Source of the DNA: Mycolicibacterium sp.
GTDB lineage: Bacteria; Actinomycetota; Actinomycetes; Mycobacteriales; Mycobacteriaceae
DNA: 64,000 bases
NCBI RefSeq assembly: GCF_016462545.1
Contig: NZ_JAEMTA010000027.1
Location: forward strand, 1 to 64,000
Direction of reading: 5' to 3'
Part shown: in pieces, positions 7,647 to 16,101 of the stretch
Numbering within the stretch: position 1 is the first letter of the stretch
Layout of the letters: each line of letters begins with the position of its first letter
The notes under the pieces: generated by a model
Told to the model about the DNA's origin: nothing
The model's input: only the letters and a program-made list of their open reading frames with translations
The model's database searches: none
Position numbers and translations under genes: made by a program

Positions 7647-8620
7647 TAGCGGGGTACCGGCACCGAGGACAGGATGCCGTCCAGCACGCCGTCGGGGGTG
7701 GCCCCCTCGAGTTCGGCCTCCGGCCGCAGCGCGATGCGGTGCCGCAGTGTCGGTCGGGCCATCGCCTTCACGTCGTCGGGGGTCACGTAGTTGCGGCCCG
7801 ACAGCCAGGCCCACGACCGCGACGTGGCCAGCAGAGCCGTCGCCCCGCGCGGTGAGACGCCGAGCTGCAACGCCGGTGAATGCCTTGTCGCCCCGGCGAT
7901 GTCGACGATGTAGCCGGTGACCTCGTCGGCGACCAGAACCTGGCGAACCGCGTCCCGACCGGCCGCCAACTCCGCCGGACCCGCCACCGGCCGGATGTCG
8001 GAGAGGTCTCGCGGGTCGAAACCGCGCGCGTGCCTGGACAGGATGACGATCTCTTGGTCGCGCGGCGGCAGCGGCACGTTGAGCTTCAGCAGGAAGCGGT
8101 CGAGCTGGGCCTCGGGCAGTTGGTAGGTGCCTTCGTACTCGATCGGGTTCTGCGTCGCCGCGACGATGAAGGGGTCGGGCAGCGGCCGCGCATCGCCGTC
8201 GACGCTCACCTGACGTTCCTCCATCGCCTCCAGCAGCGCCGCCTGGGTCTTCGGCGGCGTCCGGTTGATCTCGTCGGCCAGCAGCAGATTGGTGAACACC
8301 GGGCCGGCACGGAATTCGAACTCCGCCGTTCGGGCGTCGTACACCAGCGATCCGGTGATGTCACCGGGCATCAGATCTGGGGTGAACTGCACGCGCTTGA
8401 AGTCGAGCTGCAGCGCGGCGGACATGGCGCGCACCAACAACGTCTTCGCGACCCCGGGCACCCCCTCCAGCAGCACGTGCCCCCGACACAGCAGCGCGAT
8501 CACCAGACCGCTGACCACGGCGTCCTGCCCGACGACCGCCTTGCCGATCTCGGAACGCAACGCCAGCAACGCGTTTCGCGCTCCGTCGGAGTCCACTGCT
8601 GACGTCGTTGGGTGATTCAC
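7646..8620 (-). CDS. moxR2: MoxR-type AAA+ ATPase (MoxR2, Rv3692-like)
   Basis: A 324-residue AAA_3/MoxR ATPase. Walker A GVPGVAKT (about residue 53), Walker B LLADEINR (about residue 113) followed by TPPKTQAALLEAMEERQV, and sensor 1 region VAATQNPIEYEGTYQLPEAQLDRF are all intact, followed by the MoxR lid domain (GVSPRGATALL). MoxR proteins assist maturation of VWA-domain partners, here presumably the adjacent DUF58 protein. The GTG start at 8620 overlaps the upstream stop as GTGA. It is part of a five-gene minus-strand operon beginning at 11589. Confidence 0.9.
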   Translation of the reverse strand: MNHPTTSAVDSDGARNALLALRSEIGKAVVGQDAVVSGLVIALLCRGHVLLEGVPGVAKTLLVRAMSAALQLDFKRVQFTPDLMPGDITGSLVYDARTAEFEFRAGPVFTNLLLADEINRTPPKTQAALLEAMEERQVSVDGDARPLPDPFIVAATQNPIEYEGTYQLPEAQLDRFLLKLNVPLPPRDQEIVILSRHARGFDPRDLSDIRPVAGPAELAAGRDAVRQVLVADEVTGYIVDIAGATRHSPALQLGVSPRGATALLATSRSWAWLSGRNYVTPDDVKAMARPTLRHRIALRPEAELEGATPDGVLDGILSSVPVPR

Positions 8621-9759
8621 GAGTCGGCGACCTGCCTTTCGATGTCGTCCAGTAGTCGGGTGAGGTCGACGAGTTCTGCGTCGTCGGAAGGCACAGGCCC
8701 GAAGAGGGCGTAGTCGATGGCATTCGGCTCCAACCGAATACGCCGTGCCACGGTCATCACCACGGATGCCGCATCGGAGCGGGCGCCGAGACCGAGTCGG
8801 GGAAGCACCCTGAGCAGGGTGGAGGTTCGCAGCGCGGACGCTGCGCGGTCGCGGGACCGTCGTGCCCGATATAGCCGACCGCGGCCCTCGACGGTCTCCG
8901 AGGCACGCACCACCACCGGTAGGTCCTCTGCGACGAGGGGGCCCATCCTGCGGCCGCGCCACAGCGCAACGAAGGCGACCACCAGGCACAGCTGCAGAAC
9001 GATCCACCCGACGCGGGCGGGGATGAGGTCCATGATCGAGGTGGTGCCCTCGGATTCGCCCGCCATCCGCTTCGGCGTGTACCAGATGACCCTGGGTCGG
9101 GCGCCTGCCAGGTTCATCGCCAGTGCGGCGTTGCCCTCCTGCAGGAGGCCGGAATTCGTCATGAAGTCCGCGGTGCCGACGACGGTGACGGTCCGTCGGC
9201 CGTCGTCGTATCGGACCAGCGCGCCGTCGTAGCAGCGGGTCAGGGCCGTGCCGTCGCCTGCCTGGTAGGTGTCACTCAGACCCAGTTGCACGCGGCCGGC
9301 GCGGGTGGCTTCGCGCAGGTCGCAGTTCGGTTCACCGCCGAAGCTGGTGTCCGTCGCAGTGCGGACCCTCGGGGCCAGCGACTCTCTGGTGCGCGACAAC
9401 GGTTCGACCAGCAGTAAGTCGCCTGGCACGTTCTTCAGCCGCTGCAGGCCGGCGTCCTCGATGAGGAACGGCGTCGGTGCCACGAGGAGAAGGGAATTCG
9501 GACGCGCGGAACGTTCGACCCCGGCGATGTCGTCGACGGTGACGACGTCGACGCCACGGTCGGTGAGCAGCGCGACGAGCGCGTGGGCGCCATCGGGTGA
9601 CGTGGCCGCCGGATCCATCCGCCCACCCGGCCGTGGCGCGGTCAGGTAGGTCGAGAGCGCTGAGACGCCAACGATGACGACGAGGGCCAGCAGGACCCAG
9701 CGCAGCGTCCGCCACCGCTGCACGATGGTCGATCCGACCGCCGACGAGGTGGTGCTCAT
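8617..9759 (-). CDS. DUF4350 membrane protein, Rv3691-like
   Basis: A 380-residue protein with an N-terminal membrane anchor (WVLLALVVIVGVSALSTYL), an extracytoplasmic DUF4350 domain typical of MoxR operons (DGAHALVALLTDRGVDVVTVD, then LLLVAPTPFLIED), and a second membrane segment (GWIVLQLCLVVAFVALWRG) about residue 265. A cytoplasmic tail with LYRARRSRDRAASALR follows. The start ATG at 9759 overlaps the stop of the DUF4129 gene (ATGA) and the 3' end overlaps moxR (GTGA). Function unknown; the conserved company of MoxR, DUF58 and DUF4129 suggests one envelope complex. Confidence 0.85.
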   Translation of the reverse strand: MSTTSSAVGSTIVQRWRTLRWVLLALVVIVGVSALSTYLTAPRPGGRMDPAATSPDGAHALVALLTDRGVDVVTVDDIAGVERSARPNSLLLVAPTPFLIEDAGLQRLKNVPGDLLLVEPLSRTRESLAPRVRTATDTSFGGEPNCDLREATRAGRVQLGLSDTYQAGDGTALTRCYDGALVRYDDGRRTVTVVGTADFMTNSGLLQEGNAALAMNLAGARPRVIWYTPKRMAGESEGTTSIMDLIPARVGWIVLQLCLVVAFVALWRGRRMGPLVAEDLPVVVRASETVEGRGRLYRARRSRDRAASALRTSTLLRVLPRLGLGARSDAASVVMTVARRIRLEPNAIDYALFGPVPSDDAELVDLTRLLDDIERQVADS

Positions 9760-10409
9760 CGCACCTCGACCCAACCCTGGTCGGCGTTGGTCGGGCCCTG
9801 CGCCGCCGGGACGGTCGCGGCGCGGTCGAAGAGATGTCCGTCGAGGTCGGTCACCATGCGGTACGTAGGCTCGTCACCCGGCAGCTCACCGTAGGTGACG
9901 TCGTTGAATGCCACTGCAGCGCTGCGCAATTCACTGGCCAGGCCCGGTATGGCCTGACCCGCGTCACGCGCCAGTTCGGTGGCGGTGCGGCCGGGAACCG
10001 GGGTGAGCACCGCACTCTCCTCGAGATGGCGGGCGACGGCGCGTACGCGATGCCGGATCGCCGACGCCCACTCCCCACGCGCCGCCGACCGTTCGGCCGC
10101 GGCGCGATGCTCGGCAGAACTCATCTCGACCGATCCGAACAGCGCACTCGGAGCGCCGCGGTTGGTGCGCATGGTGCGACGGGCGACCCGGACCGCCACG
10201 ACGACGGCAACCGTCACCAATAGCAGCAGCACGGTGATGGTGAGCCAGCCACCTGGCACGGAGGCACCGCCGGACATGATCTTGAACAGCAGATCGTCGA
10301 GCCACTGCATCAGTTGGTCGGTGAGCGAACCCCGTGGATAGATGGGCTTGTTGAGTTCGCGCTGGGCGGCGTCATGCGCGGCGTCGCGGTCGATGTCGAT
10401 GGTGGGCAC
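9756..10409 (-). CDS. DUF4129 membrane protein, Rv3690-like
   Basis: A 217-residue protein with one membrane segment (WLTITVLLLLVTVAVVVAVRVARR, about residues 55-78) and a cytoplasmic C-terminal DUF4129 domain: AAAERSAARGEWASAIRHRVRAVARHLEE, then GRTATELARDA and the AFNDVTYG motif. DUF4129 domains are often found beside transglutaminase or MoxR/DUF58 genes. The GTG start at 10409 follows the upstream stop by one base, and the gene overlaps DUF4350 downstream. Confidence 0.85.
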   Translation of the reverse strand: MPTIDIDRDAAHDAAQRELNKPIYPRGSLTDQLMQWLDDLLFKIMSGGASVPGGWLTITVLLLLVTVAVVVAVRVARRTMRTNRGAPSALFGSVEMSSAEHRAAAERSAARGEWASAIRHRVRAVARHLEESAVLTPVPGRTATELARDAGQAIPGLASELRSAAVAFNDVTYGELPGDEPTYRMVTDLDGHLFDRAATVPAAQGPTNADQGWVEVR

Positions 10410-10410
10410 G

Positions 10411-11589
10411 TCAGCGTCGAGGGGTCAGCCAGAGGTCGTCGGTGGAGTCGACCGGTCCCGCCGCTCCCGTCTGCAGCACCAGGTCGAACGCCTCGGCCCG
10501 GATTCGGCGATCCGTGTAGAGGAGGACGACGACGCCCGCGTTGAACGGAGCCGTGATGATCTGCCCGATCGCACCGCCGACGCTGATGAGCACGACGGCG
10601 ATGACCGTCGTGCTGGCGGCCTCGCCGACCATCAGCATGATCTGGCCAACGAAGCTGAACGGCGCGGTGACGGCGCCGGAGACCACTCCCGCCACGACCA
10701 CGGCCAGCAGACGGATGCCGAACACCCGCCAGAAGTCATTCTTTACCAGAGCGAACGACCTGGTGATGGCCGGGAGCACCCCGATCCGCTCCAACACGAT
10801 CAGGGTGGGCGCGAAGCTCAGCATCGTGTAGAGGTAGACCAGCAGGCCGACCAGCGCCATGCCGAACAGTGCCCCGACCACGAATGCGGCTGGGCCACCG
10901 GCAATTTGACTGACGGCCACCACCAGGCCGACCACGACCGCGATCAGCACGGCGGCGCCGATCGCCTCGAGCGCGGTCACTCCGAGCAGGGGCAGCAGAC
11001 GCCCCCGAACCCGTCGCCATGCCTCGCCGATGCCGATCGTGGCGCCGAATACGGCGCGTCCGACCGCGACGGTGAGCAGGCCGCTGAGCACGATTCCGGC
11101 CAGCGCCGTGGTGACTATGCCCGCGGCGCTGGACAGCAGCAGTCCGATGATGGCGGAGTCGGAGATCTCCGAGGTGCTCGACTGCCCAACGGTCGTCGGC
11201 GACAGCATGCCGGTGGCCACCAGCGGCCCGATCTGAAGCAGTAGCGCGACCACCTGGGCTACGACCACGACGATGGTGGTCAGTCCGAGGGTCGCCTTGG
11301 GGTTGGTCCGGACGTAGGCGATCGAGGCGTTGAAGATGTCGGAGAGGCCGAGCGGCCGCAGGGGAATGACGCCGGGTTTCAGCGCGGGCGGCGGCCCCAT
11401 GGGTGGGTAGCCGTAACCGTACGGGCCGGGCATCGGAGCCGGCGCATGGCCCGGCGGCGGATATCCGGGCGGTGGATAGCCGGGATGGGTCGGCCACGGC
11501 TGCTGGCTGGGCTGCGCCTGCGCATAGGCGGGCACCCAGTCTGCGGGCGACGGGGCGGTCCCTTCCGGACCCCCGGCATCGCTGCTCAT
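10411..11589 (-). CDS. Proline-rich polytopic membrane protein (Rv3689-like)
   Basis: A 392-residue protein: about 90 residues of Pro/Gly/Tyr-rich cytoplasmic tail (repeated GYPPPG, YGYGYPPMGPPP), then a short amphipathic motif RPLGLSDIFNASIAYVRTNP and about six hydrophobic spans resembling glycerophosphoryl-diester-phosphodiesterase-type membrane domains. ATG 11589 is preferred over 11598 and 11616 because AGGATGG provides a ribosome binding site at normal distance only for 11589. It heads the operon through DUF4129, DUF4350, MoxR and DUF58. Function unknown; proline-rich cytoplasmic tails in mycobacteria often mediate protein contacts (inference). Confidence 0.82.
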   Translation of the reverse strand: MSSDAGGPEGTAPSPADWVPAYAQAQPSQQPWPTHPGYPPPGYPPPGHAPAPMPGPYGYGYPPMGPPPALKPGVIPLRPLGLSDIFNASIAYVRTNPKATLGLTTIVVVVAQVVALLLQIGPLVATGMLSPTTVGQSSTSEISDSAIIGLLLSSAAGIVTTALAGIVLSGLLTVAVGRAVFGATIGIGEAWRRVRGRLLPLLGVTALEAIGAAVLIAVVVGLVVAVSQIAGGPAAFVVGALFGMALVGLLVYLYTMLSFAPTLIVLERIGVLPAITRSFALVKNDFWRVFGIRLLAVVVAGVVSGAVTAPFSFVGQIMLMVGEAASTTVIAVVLISVGGAIGQIITAPFNAGVVVLLYTDRRIRAEAFDLVLQTGAAGPVDSTDDLWLTPRR

Positions 11590-11658
11590 GTCAACCATCC
11601 TGTCGATACCCACCATTATTCACAACGATATTCGGGACGGGCGTGGGTCTCCCGGGCG

Positions 11659-11664
11659 TAGCGT
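11659..11664 (+). promoter_or_regulatory. -10 element of the yqeY-like gene (leaderless)
   Basis: TAGCGT, seven bases before the ATG at 11672, predicting a leaderless mRNA. Confidence 0.55.
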
Positions 11665-11671
11665 CTAGGCC

Positions 11672-12136
11672 ATGGCGGATCTCAAGGAGCGGCTGCGTGC
11701 CGACCTCACGGTGGCGATGAAGGCGCGGGACAAGCTGACCACCGCGACGCTGCGGATGGTGCTCGCGGCGATCCAGGCTGAGGAGGTCTCGGGTAAGCAG
11801 GCGCGCGACCTGACCGACGATGACGTCCTCAAGGTCTTGGCGCGGGAGTCACGCAAGCGCGGTGAGGCCGCCGAGATCTACGTGACGAACGGTCGGGGTG
11901 ACCTGGCCGCCAACGAGCGGGCCGAGGCCCAGGTGATCGACGACTATCTGCCCACCCAGCTCAACGACGACGAACTCGCCAACGTCGTGAACACCGCCAT
12001 GGCGCAGGTGGCCGAGGAGATCGGTCAGCGGCCGGGAACCAAGCAAATGGGTCAGGTGATGAAGGCGGCGATGGCGATCGCCGAGGGCAAGGCCGACGGA
12101 CCGCGTCTGTCCGCGGCGGTGAAGGACCGGCTCTAG
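11672..12136 (+). CDS. GatB/YqeY-domain protein (Rv3688c-like)
   Basis: A 154-residue protein of the YqeY family, homologous to the C-terminal domain of GatB, the tRNA-dependent amidotransferase subunit. Signature stretches: RLRADLTVAMKARDKLTTATLRM at the N-terminus, EAEIY-type helix RGEAAEIYVTNGRGDLAANERAEAQ written here only in part (ERAEAQVIDDYLPTQL), and the C-terminal MGQVMKAAMA. Free-standing YqeY proteins may bind tRNA, but their role is unsettled. Full length for the family. It is transcribed alone from its own leaderless promoter. Confidence 0.88.
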   Translation: MADLKERLRADLTVAMKARDKLTTATLRMVLAAIQAEEVSGKQARDLTDDDVLKVLARESRKRGEAAEIYVTNGRGDLAANERAEAQVIDDYLPTQLNDDELANVVNTAMAQVAEEIGQRPGTKQMGQVMKAAMAIAEGKADGPRLSAAVKDRL

Positions 12137-12176
12137 TCCCGTTTTCGACCTGCCCGTAGCCGGGTAGGAGAGCTCC

Positions 12177-13163
12177 ATGACGAATTTCGGCTACACCCTC
12201 ATGACAGAACAGAGCGGCCCCAAACAGCTTGTGGAGTATGCCGTTTCGGCGGAACGGCTCGGTTTCGACTTCGAAGTGTCCAGCGACCACTACTCACCGT
12301 GGCTGGCGGCCCAGGGGCACGCGCCGAATGCGTGGACGACCCTTGGTGCCGTGGCGCATGCGACCGAGCGGGTCGAGCTGTTCACCTACGTGACCTGCCC
12401 CACCATCCGGTACCACCCGGCGGTCGTGGCCCAGCAGGCCGCCACGCTGCAGATCCTCGCCGATGGCCGGTTCACGCTCGGCGTCGGCAGCGGCGAGAAC
12501 CTGAACGAGCACGTCGTCGGTCAGGGCTGGCCGACGGTCACGCGTCGCCAGGACATGCTGCGCGAAGCCGTCCAGATCATCAGGGAACTGTTCACCGGCG
12601 AGCTGGTGGATTGGAAGGGCGAGTACTTCCAGGTGGACTCCGCGCGACTGTGGGATCTGCCCGAGGTTCCGGTGGCGATCGCCGCAGCGGTCTCCGGGGA
12701 CCGATCCGTGGAGACGTTCTCACCGCTGGTCGACCATCTCATTGCGGTCGAACCCGACAAGGACCTGGTCGACGGGTGGCACGCCGCGCGCAAGGGCACG
12801 GGTCTGCCTGGCGACTCGCGGGTCGTCGGGCAGATCCCCATCTGCTGGGACACCGACGAGAGCGCCGCAATCGAGCGCGTCCACGAGCAGTTCCGCTGGT
12901 TCGCAGGCGGATGGTCGGTCAACGCCGACCTGCCGACGACGGCGGGATTCGCCGGGGCCACCCAGTTCGTACGACCGGAGGACGTGGCGTCGTCCATCCC
13001 CTGCGGGCCGGACCTCGACGCGATCGTCGCCGCCGTGTCCAAGTACTGGGAAGCGGGATTCACCGACATCGCGCTGGTCCAGGTCGGCGACGAGGGGCAG
13101 GACCGCTTCCTCGAGAAGGCTGCGCAACCGCTGCTGGAGAAACTGCGCTCCGCTGCGCCCTAA
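12177..13163 (+). CDS. F420-dependent LLM-class oxidoreductase
   Basis: A 328-residue TIM-barrel enzyme of the luciferase-like (LLM) family, in the F420-dependent glucose-6-phosphate-dehydrogenase-like branch. Signatures: FDFEVSSDHYSPW near residue 30 (F420 cofactor region), TCPTIRYHPAVVAQQAATL, and GRFTLGVGSGENLNEHV. Mycobacteria use reduced deazaflavin F420 for many such enzymes; the substrate cannot be told from sequence. The start ATG at 12177 is preceded by GGTAGGAGAGCTCC, containing a clear AGGAG site. The reading frame ends 75 bp before a small membrane protein. Confidence 0.87.
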   Translation: MTNFGYTLMTEQSGPKQLVEYAVSAERLGFDFEVSSDHYSPWLAAQGHAPNAWTTLGAVAHATERVELFTYVTCPTIRYHPAVVAQQAATLQILADGRFTLGVGSGENLNEHVVGQGWPTVTRRQDMLREAVQIIRELFTGELVDWKGEYFQVDSARLWDLPEVPVAIAAAVSGDRSVETFSPLVDHLIAVEPDKDLVDGWHAARKGTGLPGDSRVVGQIPICWDTDESAAIERVHEQFRWFAGGWSVNADLPTTAGFAGATQFVRPEDVASSIPCGPDLDAIVAAVSKYWEAGFTDIALVQVGDEGQDRFLEKAAQPLLEKLRSAAP

Positions 13164-13237
13164 GGCCCGGGTGTTTGGGAAGAGGCTAGGGTGGGAAGAC
13201 AGCGTTTGCCCGTAGCTAACCGATGGGGGGAGTAACT

Positions 13238-13483
13238 GTGGCCATGACATTGGTGACCGCCTATATCGCCGCAGCGGCCGTGACCGCGGTCGTCGTCTTC
13301 ATTCTCAGCGCACGCCTCGGCGACGAGCGCAGGCCCGGCGCGGAACGCGTCGGACTCAGCATCGCCGCCGGTGTGGTTTGGCCGGTGATCCTGCTGGGCG
13401 TGGCGGAGCTCAGCTCGTTCGCGATGTACGCCAAGGTCCACGAGCACGATGAGGATCCGGAGCACATCGAGGTCCTCGTCTAG
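13238..13483 (+). CDS. Small two-TM membrane protein, function unknown
   Basis: An 81-residue protein with two hydrophobic segments (TAYIAAAAVTAVVVFILSA and VGLSIAAGVVWPVILLGVA) joined by a charged loop (RLGDERRPGAER), and an acidic tail (HEHDEDPEHIEVLV). GTG 13238 is preferred since GGGGGGAG lies five bases upstream; ATG 13223 and ATG 13244 are alternatives. A TAGGGT at 13187-13192 is a candidate -10. The gene is followed at once by a strong hairpin terminator. I do not recognise the family. Confidence 0.65.
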   Translation: MAMTLVTAYIAAAAVTAVVVFILSARLGDERRPGAERVGLSIAAGVVWPVILLGVAELSSFAMYAKVHEHDEDPEHIEVLV

Positions 13484-13503
13484 CTCGTCTCCACTGCTCG
13501 ACG

Positions 13504-13537
13504 ACAAAGGCTCCGACCATCAGGTCGGAGCCTTTGT
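13504..13537. terminator. Bidirectional hairpin terminator
   Basis: A perfect 15-bp stem (ACAAAGGCTCCGACC and its complement) with an ATCA loop lies between the plus-strand small membrane gene and the minus-strand tRNA-Pro, which ends 16 bases away. There is no long T-run, as is common for mycobacterial hairpin terminators. Confidence 0.8.
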
Positions 13538-13552
13538 GCTTTGCCTTCGCTG

Positions 13553-13626
<74 letters not shown>

Positions 13627-13844
13627 CGTAAGAGCCACGCCAGCCTATCGCACCGGACCAGTCCGAAGCCAAACGCCAGGTGTGCTCGAGTGACTCGCGT
13701 TACCTACGGCACGACGGGCGATTAGCTCCGGTGCGGATGGGTAGACAGGTCCAAGCAGGCGGCGGGGTTCAGGAATGGAATCCGACGACGCCGACGTTGT
13801 AGCCAGCACGCTCGACCGAGACTTCTCACGAAAGAGGCCCGCAC

Positions 13845-14045
13845 ATGACCGGATTGGGAGCCGCGATCTACTTCGGATTGTTCGCAATCGCCGCGTTGTG
13901 GCTGTTCGCGACGTCCGATCGCTTCGGCCGCGGCGCTTTTCAGACCGACAGGGCCCAACGGCCGGTTCGTTCGAACTCGTGGAGTACCGAGGCCGAGGCG
14001 GACGGGTCGAGTCCCTGGGTGCTGAGCCACTCCGCGTCGAAGTAG
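13845..14045 (+). CDS. Candidate small membrane peptide
   Basis: A possible 66-residue peptide: one hydrophobic helix ([19 protein letters not shown]) followed by a hydrophilic tail. The ATG is preceded by AAGAGG at eight bases. The last ~35 codons run antisense over the end of the cysteine desulfhydrase gene, which weakens the case. It could be a real short membrane protein or a chance frame in GC-rich DNA. Apart from it the 13627-13939 stretch shows no gene. Confidence 0.35.
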   Translation: MTGLGAAIYFGLFAIAALWLFATSDRFGRGAFQTDRAQRPVRSNSWSTEAEADGSSPWVLSHSASK

Positions 14046-15061
14046 GTGTCGCGGTAGCGCTCGCCTGCGTCGCAGAGCAGGGTCACCACCGAACCGCTGC
14101 GGCGCTGCGCGATCATCTCAGCGAGCAAGCGGAACGCGCCCCACACATTGGTGCCCGTCGAGGGACCGACCTTGCGGCCGAGGACGGCGCTGACGTGGTG
14201 TGCCGCGGCAACTGATGCAGCGTCCGGCACGACGATCATCCGGTCGATTACGTCCGGCAAAAATGACGGTTCCACTCGCGGTCGGCCGATGCCCTCGATG
14301 CGCGACGGTAGCCCCGTGACGTCGCGTCGGCCTTCGGCGTAGCACGGGAAGAACGCCGAGTTCTCCGGGTCGACCACGCACAGACGCGTGTCGTGGCGCC
14401 GGTAGCGCAGGTATCGCCCCATCGTCGCGCTGGTGCCACCCGTGCCCGCACCGACCACGATCCACTCGGGGATCGGGAACTCTTCGTCGTGCATCTGGTG
14501 GAAGATCGACTCGGCGATGTTGTTGTTCCCGCGCCAGTCGGTGGCCCGCTCGGCATTGGTGAACTGATCGAGGTAGTGCCCGCCGGTCTCCTCGGCGAGG
14601 CGTTCGGCCTCGGCGTATACCTGAGCTGGCCCGGCGACGAAATGACAACGGCCGCCTTGTGATTCGATGAGAGCGATCTTCGCAGTGCTGGTCGAGGACG
14701 GCATCACCGCGATGAACGGCAAGCCGAGCAGCGCGGCGAAGTAGGCCTCTGAGACGGCCGTCGAACCCGAGGACGCCTCGATGATCGTGGTGTGCTCGCC
14801 GATCCAGCCGTTGCACAGCCCGTACAGGAACAGTGATCGCGCCAACCGATGCTTGAGACTGCCCGTGATGTGGGTGGTCTCGTCCTTGAGGTAGAGCGCC
14901 ACCCGAACGTCACCGACACCGTCACACCACGCCGAGGGCAGGGGATACCGCAGCAGATGGGTGTCGGCACTGCGCCTGGCGTCGGCCTCGATCAGTCGTA
15001 CCGCGTTGTCCACCCAGTTGCGTGGATGGCGGCGAACGGCGATGGAAGTCCGGTCGGTCAC
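13940..15061 (-). CDS. cds1: PLP-dependent cysteine desulfhydrase/synthase-like enzyme (Cds1, Rv3684-like)
   Basis: A 373-residue fold-type II PLP enzyme of the cysteine synthase family. The PLP lysine sits in [10 protein letters not shown] (about residue 69), the substrate loop is [13 protein letters not shown], and the glycine-rich phosphate loop is [13 protein letters not shown]. It resembles Rv3684, reported to degrade cysteine to H2S, pyruvate and ammonia and to support redox balance in M. tuberculosis. The GTG start overlaps the phosphoesterase stop (GTGA), so it is translated with the ponA2-phosphoesterase operon. Whether the main activity here is degradation or synthesis cannot be seen from sequence. 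Confidence 0.85.
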   Translation of the reverse strand: MTDRTSIAVRRHPRNWVDNAVRLIEADARRSADTHLLRYPLPSAWCDGVGDVRVALYLKDETTHITGSLKHRLARSLFLYGLCNGWIGEHTTIIEASSGSTAVSEAYFAALLGLPFIAVMPSSTSTAKIALIESQGGRCHFVAGPAQVYAEAERLAEETGGHYLDQFTNAERATDWRGNNNIAESIFHQMHDEEFPIPEWIVVGAGTGGTSATMGRYLRYRRHDTRLCVVDPENSAFFPCYAEGRRDVTGLPSRIEGIGRPRVEPSFLPDVIDRMIVVPDAASVAAAHHVSAVLGRKVGPSTGTNVWGAFRLLAEMIAQRRSGSVVTLLCDAGERYRDTYFDAEWLSTQGLDPSASASVLHEFERTGRWALSV

Positions 15062-16029
15062 CGCGCCGAGACTGCCGGATGGGACATGCCGGCCCGGCTG
15101 CCGAGGGCTCCGCCGCCAGTCGGCGCCGCCACCAACGTCAAGAGCGTCGCCTCGGGCCGGCAGCAGAACCGGTATGGCGCGTACGGCGACGTGCCCAGCC
15201 CGGCCGAGACGTGGAGCTGCATGGTGGAGCCCCAGCGCGATGGCCCCTTGGCCCGCGAGGGATCGATATCGCAGTTGGTGACGACCGCACCCTTGAACGG
15301 AAGGCAGAGCTGTCCTCCGTGGGTGTGCCCGGCGAGAACCAGCTGGTAGCCGTCCGCGGCGAAACGGTCGAGCACCCGGGTGTACGGCGCGTGGGTCAGA
15401 CCGAGCCTCAGATTGGCCGCCGGACTCGCCGGACCGGCGACGGTGTCGTAGCGGTCCCGCGACAGGTGCGGGTCGTCGACGCCTGCGACGGCGATGAGCT
15501 GACCCTTCACCTCGATCTCACGACGGGTGTGCGTCATGTCCAGCCATCCGCGTTCGGTGAACGCCGCGCGCAGATCCTGCCACGGCAGCGGCGCACCGGT
15601 GATGCGGTGCGACGGCTTGAAGATGTAGTTCAGCGGGTTCTTCGGCTGCGGACCGAAGTAGTCGTTGCTCCCGAAGACGAAGAGGCCGGGCACCGCCAAC
15701 AGGTCGCTCAGCGCCTGCACCACCGACGGCACCGCCTTCGGGTGCGCCAGGTTGTCACCGGTGTTGATGACGAGATCGGGCTCCCACCGGGCGAGGTCGC
15801 GGATCCAGGCCTGTTTACGGCGCTGTCCCGGAGTCATGTGGAAGTCGCTGAGGTGCAGGACCCGCAGCGGTGAGGACCCCGGCGTCAGCACCGGCATGGT
15901 GGTTTCCCGCACGACGAACGCATTGCGCTCGATCAGTGTCGCGTAGGCAATCCCCGCGGCCAGTGAACCGGCGGCCAGTGAACCGGCCGTGGTGGCGGAA
16001 TTCTTCAGGACCGTGGAACGGGCGAGCAT
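15058..16029 (-). CDS. Membrane-anchored metallophosphoesterase (Rv3683-like)
   Basis: A 323-residue calcineurin-like phosphoesterase. The dimetal motifs are complete: DFH ([11 protein letters not shown]), GDN ([11 protein letters not shown]), GSND ([11 protein letters not shown]) and GHTH ([11 protein letters not shown]). The N-terminal hydrophobic stretch contains an exact five-residue duplication ([10 protein letters not shown]), encoded by a 15-bp tandem repeat around 15957-15986, and may act as a signal anchor. Relatives act on UDP-diacylglucosamine or other phosphoesters; the substrate is not evident. It lies between ponA2 and cds1 on the same strand, 72 bp after ponA2. Confidence 0.87.
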   Translation of the reverse strand: MLARSTVLKNSATTAGSLAAGSLAAGIAYATLIERNAFVVRETTMPVLTPGSSPLRVLHLSDFHMTPGQRRKQAWIRDLARWEPDLVINTGDNLAHPKAVPSVVQALSDLLAVPGLFVFGSNDYFGPQPKNPLNYIFKPSHRITGAPLPWQDLRAAFTERGWLDMTHTRREIEVKGQLIAVAGVDDPHLSRDRYDTVAGPASPAANLRLGLTHAPYTRVLDRFAADGYQLVLAGHTHGGQLCLPFKGAVVTNCDIDPSRAKGPSRWGSTMQLHVSAGLGTSPYAPYRFCCRPEATLLTLVAAPTGGGALGSRAGMSHPAVSAR

Positions 16030-16101
16030 GACGGAAGCCTACTGCCAGTTCGTGGCAGACACTGCCCGTCCCCTGTTCGCGTCATCAACCCGATATGCCG
16101 T

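Noticed and set aside
15957-15986. 15-bp tandem repeat in the phosphoesterase gene as a regulatory element
   Set aside because: It simply encodes the in-frame LAAGS duplication in a hydrophobic N-terminus; no evidence of another role.
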